NCBI GenBank assembly: GCA_025924495.1 | Contig: JAICIG010000264.1 | Span: forward strand, 1-11,263 | Length of the DNA: 11,263 bases | Origin: Pirellulales bacterium | GTDB lineage: Bacteria; Planctomycetota; Planctomycetia; Pirellulales; JAICIG01 | Reading direction: 5' to 3' | Part shown: one piece after another, positions 6,529 through 11,263 of the stretch | Numbering within the stretch: position 1 is the stretch's first letter | Layout: the number at the start of each line of letters is the position of its first letter | Made by a program: the position numbers and the translations under genes | The notes under the pieces: model-generated | Database searches by the model: none | Seen by the model: only the letters and a program-made list of their open reading frames with translations | What the model was told of the DNA's origin: nothing

Positions 6529-6993
6529 TTAATCGGAGATTCTTTTTTCGGGCTCGTCGTCGACTGCCATGGGCTTGATGACGGCGCCATCCATCAGGAC
6601 GATCAGCGTTATTTCTTCGTGGGGTGGGACAAGACCCGCATCGGGCTGCTTCGGCATTGCCTGGAACGTCACGTGCCACAGGCAATGATCTCCCAACAGA
6701 AACAGGTGAACGTCCTTCGTGCGCCATTTCCAATCATCCGGGGCCTTGACCACCGATTTTCGCATCTTCTCTGCGATCTGAATGGCTTCCTTGGGAGACA
6801 CCGGCGGACTGTTGGTTGTTTGGTCCCATGTCGGCGAGTTGTCGAAGGCGTCGCGGAGAGCGTCCCCAGTCAGGCAACTCTTATAGGTCTTTTCGAACGT
6901 GCGACTTGTGACGCAGAACATCTCGTCCGTTTCCTGGACCTGCATCAATGCGAGCAACGCAATCGCGATCGGCGACATGACGACGCCAAGCAT
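6529..6993 (-). CDS. Exported or lipid-facing small protein, unknown function
   Basis: A 154-residue protein with a hydrophobic N terminus (MLGVVMSPIAIALLALMQVQ) that reads as a signal peptide or anchor. The mature region contains SPKEAIQIAEKMRKSVVKAP, then DWKWRTKDVHLFLLGDHCLWHVTFQAMP, and a C-terminal ITLIVLMDGAVIKPM. The order of a helix, a W-H-V-T-F strand and an I-V-L-M-D-G-A-V strand gives a small alpha+beta domain loosely like PepSY-type folds; that comparison is weak. ATG 6993 has GGAGG at the right spacing, which favours it over the internal ATG five codons on. Promoter P2 (7042-7069) lies 48 bases upstream and the mini membrane protein gene at 6314-6496 follows. Confidence 0.72.
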   Translation of the reverse strand: MLGVVMSPIAIALLALMQVQETDEMFCVTSRTFEKTYKSCLTGDALRDAFDNSPTWDQTTNSPPVSPKEAIQIAEKMRKSVVKAPDDWKWRTKDVHLFLLGDHCLWHVTFQAMPKQPDAGLVPPHEEITLIVLMDGAVIKPMAVDDEPEKRISD

Positions 6994-7041
6994 GGCAGCC
7001 TCCAGAGTGGTGTGATTAGGGCCGACGCCTCAAGTATGTTT

Positions 7042-7069
7042 ATTAGACCGCGCCAGCATGGCCAAGCAA
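7042..7069 (-). promoter_or_regulatory. Predicted promoter P2, TTGCTT-16-TCTAAT
   Basis: Minus strand: -35 TTGCTT (7064-7069), 16-bp spacer, -10 TCTAAT (7042-7047), giving a leader of about 40 bases before ATG 6993. It matches P1 at 27 of 33 aligned positions, with all six differences in the middle of the spacer. Confidence 0.65.
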
Positions 7070-7175
7070 GCCGCCGGCCGCGACGTAATCGCCGTGGCGG
7101 AGGTGAATCGCTTTGGTCGCCGGCTATCCGTTGAGCATCAGCCGGCAGCGATGAACTACAGGCTTCGCAACTGGA

Positions 7176-7332
7176 TTAAATAACGTCCGATTCTCAGCTC
7201 GCTGGAAATTCAGTGGCGAGGCTTTTCCCGTGTGCCCCCAGCTTTAGCTGGCGGGATGCGAGCAAGAGCATTTGGTTGTCTTCAGTCGGCTTGAGCCGAC
7301 TTGTGCAGGCCTTCAGGCGCTGGCCAACCGGA
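7176..7332 (+). repeat. Palindromic intergenic repeat, copy 3 (truncated)
   Basis: It starts at TTAAATAAC (7176-7184), as copy 1 does, and carries hairpin 1 (CCAGCT-TT-AGCTGG, 7238-7251), the CGAGCAAGAGCATT block, and hairpin 2 (AGTCGGCT-TG-AGCCGACT, 7284-7301; the loop is TG here). Similarity ends near the GCGCTGGCCAACCGGAA stretch. Hairpins 3 and 4 are missing, and 40 bases later another inverted-repeat element begins. Confidence 0.8.
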
Positions 7333-7371
7333 ATCGGCGGCGCATGAGGGCGCTGCTCGTCATGGAATTTC

Positions 7372-7459
7372 TGTAGGGAATGCCTTCTGCGGCGTTCCGG
7401 GGATCGCGAAAAATTATCGCTTCGCAATTCACGGAACGCCGCGGAGGTCGTTCCCTACA
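7372..7459. repeat. MITE-like inverted repeat element, 28-bp arms
   Basis: Two arms of 28 bases (7372-7399 and 7432-7459) are inverted copies of each other at 24 of 28 positions. They share TGTAGGGAA at the outer ends and GCGGCGTTCCG at the inner ends, around a 32-base AT-richer loop. It carries no reading frame. A perfect inner stem and imperfect middle suggest a small non-autonomous element or folded RNA hairpin. It lies between repeat copy 3 and the 3' end of the next minus-strand gene, so it could also act as a terminator-like stem, though no T-run follows. Confidence 0.72.
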
Positions 7460-7495
7460 TTGGAATCGCCGTCGATAACCGCCAGCGGCCCAATT

Positions 7496-7987
7496 TCACA
7501 TTGCGGTTTCTTGGCCCGAACTCTCGGACTCGCTGGCGAGTGCAGCGGGCAATGCAATCAGCCTGCGCTGGATTCGCCGATACCTCCATGCCAAGGCAAG
7601 CGCGATGAGGGCGAAGAGAAAGGTGGGAACCAACAATGAGCAGCGCAAAAGCCACTGCGGTTTCGCGCCGGGAAGGGCCAGATACTGAAACACCAGCCCC
7701 GGGGCATGCAAGCGGCGATCGATCGCGCCGCGCAGCTTCTGGCGCCTTCGCCACCGATCGACCTGCTCCGGGCTCTCGAGTTGCCTGCTGAGGGTCATGG
7801 TTCCCGCTTCGCTGGGAAAAGCTGTGAACTCGCCGACGAGCACGGGGGAATCCGCGGCATGTGGGGCAAGCTTCATCATGCCCGTAACGTAGAGAATCCA
7901 TAACAGCAGGCAACCTGCCGAGACGCTTGCTGCGGCAAGCGCGCCCCACTCGTAGCAAGCTCGCTTCAACTGGTCTGGCAGTGGCAT
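7496..7987 (-). CDS. Two-TM membrane protein, unknown function
   Basis: A 163-residue protein from ATG 7987. Membrane segments lie at about residues 14-37 and 112-134, with a 75-residue loop between them containing a basic stretch (VDRWRRRQKLRGAIDRR), and a basic then acidic cytoplasmic tail. ATG 7987 is chosen because CGGAGAAG lies six bases upstream. In-frame ATGs at 8005 and 8050 would add 6 or 21 residues but have no ribosome-binding site. The stop lies 36 bases before the MITE-like repeat. The DUF302 gene lies upstream on the same strand with a gap of about 90 bases, so cotranscription is possible. No known domain is recognised. Confidence 0.68.
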   Translation of the reverse strand: MPLPDQLKRACYEWGALAAASVSAGCLLLWILYVTGMMKLAPHAADSPVLVGEFTAFPSEAGTMTLSRQLESPEQVDRWRRRQKLRGAIDRRLHAPGLVFQYLALPGAKPQWLLRCSLLVPTFLFALIALALAWRYRRIQRRLIALPAALASESESSGQETAM

Positions 7988-8080
7988 GGACTTCTCCGCT
8001 GACATGCAGGTTCCGCAGAGCGCAATTAGCCACGATTCTTCATCGGACATACTAACCGGAGGCGCAAGCGAGTGCTCCCT

Positions 8081-8461
8081 TCAGGCCGCGGCGGCCTGCA
8101 GGATGCGGCGGAGGGTGGCTTCGATGTCGCTCGCCACGCCTTCCAGCGCGGGCTGTTCGAACATCGCGAGCAATCGCGTCGGCTCGATCGTCGCCAGTTC
8201 CAATTCGTCGCCGACGTCGTACAGGGCAATCCGGCAGGGGAGCGCCGTCGAGATCGACAGGTCGCGATCGAGCACGACCTTGGCCTGCTGCGGATTGCAA
8301 ACCTCGAAGACCTTGCAAACGTGCTCGATCGGGACCTGCTTGGCCGCCAGCTTGGCCTGCAGATCGTGAACCCCGAGCACGCCGAAACCATGATTCGCGA
8401 CCGCCTGTTCCAAATCGCGGCTCAGTTCCTCGACCGATTTTCGGCTACGAACAGTGATCAT
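8081..8461 (-). CDS. DUF302 family protein
   Basis: A 126-residue protein whose whole length fits DUF302. Family hallmarks in order are SVEELSRDLEQAVANHGFGVLGVHDLQAKL (about residues 9-38), the K-V-F-E-V-C-N-P-Q-Q-A block (50-60), and LPCRIALYDVGDELELATIEP (75-94). Cysteines are at 49, 55 and 76; those in CNP and LPC are the usual conserved positions. DUF302 domains are small dimeric alpha+beta proteins of unproven function, often found beside sulfur-oxidation or thiol-redox genes. The start at 8461 has a GAGGGAGAG purine run upstream and begins at the domain edge; the frame extends to 8596 but without family similarity. No signal peptide is present, so it is probably cytoplasmic. It is divergent from the SoxB-like gene. 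Confidence 0.88.
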   Translation of the reverse strand: MITVRSRKSVEELSRDLEQAVANHGFGVLGVHDLQAKLAAKQVPIEHVCKVFEVCNPQQAKVVLDRDLSISTALPCRIALYDVGDELELATIEPTRLLAMFEQPALEGVASDIEATLRRILQAAAA

Positions 8462-8865
8462 GAACGACTCTCCCTCGAATATATGGGGCTGAAATGCGGC
8501 GGCCATTTCAACACGCAACGAGCCGCCCGCCGCGTTGCTGGCAGCTTGATTGCAAAGTCCGGACCAACGATGCCAGCGATCTTGCCGAGCGATCAAACCA
8601 GATCGAAGCGAAGCGCCGGGACGCTAGCGCGCTAGCTTAACACCTTAACGTGATTGTTAACATCGTCGGGCAACGGCCGACGTCGAGTTAATCCCCGCCG
8701 TGGGCCGAAGTCGTGCCTGCTGATCGACTTGGGGCAAGGCTTCCACGATTCCTCGAAGTCCAGCGGCGCAGGCACAAGCCTTGCGTGAGCTATGGCGCTC
8801 TGGGGTAGAGGCTTAACGCGAGCATCGCGACGACAACATCAACGCCAGGGGATAAAAGCAGACGA
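8462..8865. other. Divergent intergenic region with palindromic operator-like sites
   Basis: This 404-base region separates the divergent DUF302 and SoxB-like genes and has no supported gene. It holds a perfect 14-bp palindrome, GCTAGCGCGCTAGC (8623-8636), followed at once by TTAAC (8637-8641), TTAAC (8645-8649) and the palindrome GTTAAC (8656-8661). This is the likeliest place for control of both genes. No convincing -35/-10 pair could be chosen on either strand. Confidence 0.45.
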
Positions 8866-10098
8866 ATGATCGACGGTCACTTAAATCGACGGGACTTTTT
8901 AACTGCGACTTCGGCGGGGCTTGCATCGGCGGGCCTGGCACGCCTGGCATCGGCGGCGCCAAGCGAGCGCGGCGATTCGCAGGCGAAACGCCTGACGCTG
9001 CTGCACTACACCGACATTCATGCGCAGCTCGAAACTCATCCCGAGTATCTGCCGAGCGCAACGCCGAACTTCCAACCTCTGGGCGGCTTCGCTCGGCTGA
9101 AGACGGCGATCGAGCGCGAGCGCGCGTCGGCCGCCGGTCCCTCGTTTCTGCTCGATGGCGGCGACGAATTTCAGGGCTCCGGTCCGGCGGCTTGGTCGGA
9201 AGGAGAGGTCATTCTTGGACCGCTCAACGCGCTGGGCGCCGATGCCTTTGTGCCGGGCAACTGGGAAGCGGTTTACGGCCCCGCGCGATTTCGCGAACTC
9301 ATGGGTCGGCTGTCGGCACACGTCCTCTGTTATAACCTGCACGACATCAAAAGCGGCAAGCGGCTGTTCGAGCCCGCGCGGTTGATCGAGCGGCAAGGCG
9401 TCCGCATCGCCTTCGTAGGCATCACCGACATTTTTGCCAGCCGGCGTCAATCGCCGCGCGAATTCAGCGGCCTGGATACGGCACGAATCGACGGTTTGCA
9501 GCGGTTCGTGCGCGACTTCAAATCGGAACATCAGCCCGACCTGGTGGTCGCGATCACGCATACCGGCTTGACCACCGCCCGCAAGCTCGCGCGGGAAATT
9601 GGCGAGTTCGACGTCATCTTGTCGGGGCACACGCATGAGCGCACGCCGCGGCCGATTGTTGAAGGTCAAACGCTCGTCGTTGAGCCCGGCTCGATGGGCT
9701 CGTTCCTGGGGCGGCTCAATCTGGAATTGAAGCCGGGCGGCGGAATTGCCGATCACGCCTTCCAATTGATTCCTGTCGAGGCCGCAACTCTCGCGGAAGA
9801 TACGGAAGTCAAGCAATTGGTGGATGCCAACCTCCAACCGTTTCGCGACCGCATGCAGCAGACGGCGGGCGAGACCCAGACGCCGATCTTCCGCTACGAC
9901 GTGTTGGAAACGAGTGCGGACGATTTTATCACCGACGCCGTGCGCGAACTCTCCGGCGCCGAGATCGGGTTGTCGAACGGGTTTCGCTTCGGCATTCCGA
10001 CGCTCCCGGGCAAAATCAACGAAGAGCAACTCTGGTCGCTGCTGCCCATGGATGCGCACTTGAAGATGGGCTGGGTGACCGGCAAAGAGCTCAAGTAG
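8866..10098 (+). CDS. SoxB-like / 5'-nucleotidase metallophosphatase, N-terminal part, ends at in-frame TAG
   Basis: These 410 residues hold the metallophosphatase domain and the start of the 5'-nucleotidase C-terminal domain. The N terminus NRRDFLTATSAGLASAGLARLASAA is a Tat signal. Dimetal motifs: D50-x-H52 (HYTDIH), D97-G-G-D100 followed by FQGS, G131-N-W-E134, H232 in ITHTG, and G254-HTHE. In usual 5'-nucleotidases the third motif is GNHE; the His-to-Trp change there and the text around it (FLLDGGDEFQGS, GAEIGLSNGFRFG, LLP) are closest to SoxB, the periplasmic Mn thiosulfohydrolase of the Sox pathway, as I recall it. The protein stops at TAG 10096-10098 inside GKELK-stop-YLEQ, where relatives read on; the rest is intact in frame to 10497. 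Substrate (nucleotide or sulfonate on a carrier) is undecided. Confidence 0.85.
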   Translation: MIDGHLNRRDFLTATSAGLASAGLARLASAAPSERGDSQAKRLTLLHYTDIHAQLETHPEYLPSATPNFQPLGGFARLKTAIERERASAAGPSFLLDGGDEFQGSGPAAWSEGEVILGPLNALGADAFVPGNWEAVYGPARFRELMGRLSAHVLCYNLHDIKSGKRLFEPARLIERQGVRIAFVGITDIFASRRQSPREFSGLDTARIDGLQRFVRDFKSEHQPDLVVAITHTGLTTARKLAREIGEFDVILSGHTHERTPRPIVEGQTLVVEPGSMGSFLGRLNLELKPGGGIADHAFQLIPVEAATLAEDTEVKQLVDANLQPFRDRMQQTAGETQTPIFRYDVLETSADDFITDAVRELSGAEIGLSNGFRFGIPTLPGKINEEQLWSLLPMDAHLKMGWVTGKELK

Positions 10099-10497
10099 TA
10101 TCTGGAGCAGGAACTGGAGCTGGTATTCTCCGCCGATGCGTGGAAGCTCTCCGGCGGTTGGGGGCCGCGCGCCTCGGGGATGACCATGCGTTATCGAGCC
10201 TTCGCTCCGCCAGGCCAGCGGTTGCTTTCGGTGCAGGTCGGCGGACAGGAAGTGCAAGACGACCGCCATTACACGATCGCCGGCTGCGAACGAGAAGGCG
10301 AGCCGCTCGATGTCGTCTGCCGGCATCGCGGTACGCACGACGCTCGAGTCTTGCCGCTGAAAATCCACGCGGCGCTGCGCGAGTACCTGCAGGCTTATCC
10401 GACAATCTCGCCGCTCAGGCAGGGACGCGCCTCGGCCGTCGATTTGGCGCCCGTGCTGTTCAGTCTCGATTCGTTGCTGGCCGAACGGATGAGCTGA
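10099..10497 (+). pseudogene. In-frame continuation of the SoxB-like/5'-nucleotidase gene after an amber codon
   Basis: These 132 codons continue the reading frame of the gene at 8866 with no shift and no further stop until TGA 10495-10497. The translation begins YLEQELELVFSADAW, includes GGWGPRASGM and LLSVQVGGQEVQDDRHYTIAG, and is the second half of the 5'-nucleotidase C-terminal domain, including the R-x-Y-x-I/V-A strand. Together with the upstream part the gene would be 543 residues counting the stop codon as one residue, a normal length for SoxB/5'-nucleotidase proteins. The codon at the break is TAG where a CAG (Gln), as in LKQYLEQ, would be natural, so a single C-to-T change explains it. 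An internal ATG at 10180 could start a fragment but has no separate support. Confidence 0.8.
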
Positions 10498-10596
10498 GAG
10501 AGCGATCGGCAGGCGGCGAAGAAACGGGTTGGATTTCGACAACTTTGACAGGGGCATTGACATCAACGGGGCTGCCACCCTCCAGGGCGAACTTCC

Positions 10597-11037
10597 ATGA
10601 ATAGAATGCTACTGACACTCGTGTTACTGTGCGGCTTCGCATTGGCCCTCTGGCAAGCGCGCCCGTTGGCCGGGAAAGAAGGCGAGAACACGGCTGCATT
10701 GCGAGCGGTCATTCACATCAACTTCTCCGACGTCGAAGCGCAAGGCCGCGGCTTGGAGAACGTCGAAAACATTTTCAAGCAAGTCGGCGACGGCGCCACG
10801 ATTGAAGTTGTCTGCCACGGCCCGGGGATTAATTTGTTGGTCAAGGACGATGCCAGGCACGCCAAGAAAGTGCAAGAGCTGATCGAGCGGCATGTGCGCT
10901 TCGCCGCCTGCGAGAACACCATGCGCAAAAAATCTCTCAGCAAAGACGATCTGCTCGATGGCGTGACCACCGTTCCCTCAGGGACCGTCGAGGTCATTCG
11001 CAAGCAACAGCAAGGTTTCGCTTACTTCAAGCCGTAA
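10597..11037 (+). CDS. Exported DsrE/DsrF-like family protein
   Basis: A 146-residue protein. Residues 1-25 (MNRMLLTLVLLCGFALALWQ...) form a Sec signal peptide or anchor. The mature domain fits the DsrE/F-like fold: an early strand (RAVIHINF), then ATIEVVCHGPGINLLVKDD (about 67-85), a helix with ELIERHV, AACENTMRKKSL with Cys105 at the conserved sulfur-family position, then DGVTTVPSGTVEVIRKQQQG and the ending GFAYFKP, which is typical of this exported subgroup. A second cysteine is C73. Members bind or relay sulfur in sulfur oxidation or tRNA thiolation. It lies 99 bases after the SoxB-like gene on the same strand and may be its functional partner. Two TTGACA hexamers (10545, 10557) precede it without a clear -10. 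Confidence 0.82.
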   Translation: MNRMLLTLVLLCGFALALWQARPLAGKEGENTAALRAVIHINFSDVEAQGRGLENVENIFKQVGDGATIEVVCHGPGINLLVKDDARHAKKVQELIERHVRFAACENTMRKKSLSKDDLLDGVTTVPSGTVEVIRKQQQGFAYFKP

Positions 11038-11148
11038 CGCGCGACGCAACGGATTGTCGTCCAGCATCGACAGGCGACTAGCGCCTTAAATAATCGCCTG
11101 CGACCGGGGTCATGAGAAAGCCCAGCGGGGGCGGCGAGTGACTATTAG

Positions 11149-11263
11149 GAGCCTGTAAATCTTTTTGTGTCACGCCAGCGGGGAACGTGATTTGCTTTAC
11201 TTGGGCAGGCGGCCCTCAAACAGGATCGCGAAGTGGTTGAGCGCCTCTTTCCACTTGCGGATT
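11149..11263 (-). mobile_element. IS256-family insertion sequence, one end, cut by the window edge
   Basis: A terminal inverted repeat of about 25 bases (11149-11173, including CCTGTAAATCTTTTTGTGTC) has the TGTAAA...TTTGTGTC form typical of IS256-family ends. It is followed 23 bases inward by the stop of a transposase. The other end, the target duplication (expected 8-9 bases, perhaps the ACTATTA-like bases at 11141-11148) and most of the element lie beyond the window. Confidence 0.8.
11197..11263 (-). CDS. IS256-family transposase, C-terminal end (partial)
   Basis: The last 21 or so codons read IRKWKEALNHFAILFEGRLPK then TAA (11197-11199). This is the usual C terminus of IS256/Mutator-type transposases (K-W-x-x-A-L-x-x-F-A-I-x-F-x-G-R). 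The catalytic DDE residues lie outside the window, so intactness cannot be judged. It points toward the DsrE-like gene, 160 bases away, with its end next to the terminal repeat as is normal for the family. Confidence 0.82.
   Translation of the reverse strand, partial: IRKWKEALNHFAILFEGRLPK

Larger units (their letters stand above)
6994..7495. other. Gene-free region carrying a promoter and two repeat elements
   Basis: No gene is supported in these 502 bases. They contain promoter P2 (7042-7069, minus strand), truncated repeat copy 3 (7176-7332), and an 88-base inverted-repeat element (7372-7459). Open frames here have repeat-derived translations. Confidence 0.6.

Noticed and set aside
8072..8635. 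A 187-codon plus-strand frame opposite DUF302
   Set aside because: It is antisense to a convincing DUF302 protein and lacks a ribosome-binding site or domain.
10096..10098. Amber codon as pyrrolysine insertion
   Set aside because: The protein family has no known Pyl position, no PYLIS-like or pyl gene is in view, and Gln is the expected residue.
10545..10562. Tandem TTGACA hexamers as a promoter for the DsrE-like gene
   Set aside because: No acceptable -10 box lies 16-18 bases downstream of either hexamer.
8899..10578. A 559-codon open frame on the minus strand opposite the SoxB-like gene
   Set aside because: It is an antisense shadow caused by GC-rich codon bias; the plus-strand frame has clear domain motifs, and the minus translation is Arg/Gln-rich without any family similarity.

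Overview
The window looks like chromosomal DNA of a planctomycete, probably close to Pirellulales. The reasons are a GC-rich composition, many short membrane proteins that open with the planctomycete-style R-F/Q-S-L/I-R hydrophobic start (for example MPRLQFSIRTLLW and MRFSLRWLFG), a protein with an N-terminal NPYRSP motif, mixed use of Shine-Dalgarno sites, and abundant palindromic intergenic repeats. This placement is inferred from protein style; there is no rRNA or marker gene in the window.

Layout. Bases 40-1672 (minus strand) hold a small coiled-coil protein that overlaps a GntP-family permease. Bases 1673-2496 have no gene: they hold copy 1 of a roughly 250-base palindromic repeat and a strong minus-strand terminator. 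Bases 2497-6993 are an island of small, mostly minus-strand, uncharacterised membrane or exported proteins, with one plus-strand gene at 3144-3773. Repeat copy 2 (about 5990-6247) lies inside this island and truncated copy 3 (7176-7332) lies after it, next to a separate 88-base inverted-repeat element (7372-7459). A two-TM protein (7496-7987) and a DUF302 protein (8081-8461) follow on the minus strand. On the plus strand lie a Tat-exported SoxB-like/5'-nucleotidase metallophosphatase, broken by one in-frame amber codon (8866-10098 plus 10099-10497), and an exported DsrE-like protein (10597-11037). The window ends in the edge of an IS256-family insertion sequence (11149 onward).

How the parts relate. 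DUF302, SoxB-like and DsrE-like proteins sit together, and all three families recur near sulfur-oxidation genes, so this is a candidate sulfur-compound locus. The loss of one codon in the SoxB-like gene suggests recent decay, readthrough or a base error. In the small-protein island, three minus-strand genes share the same promoter-like signal, TTGCTT-16 bp-TCTAAT, with an identical spacer each time. This suggests shared control of otherwise unrelated small envelope proteins. The two strongest signals for follow-up are that promoter set and the three-copy nested palindromic repeat.
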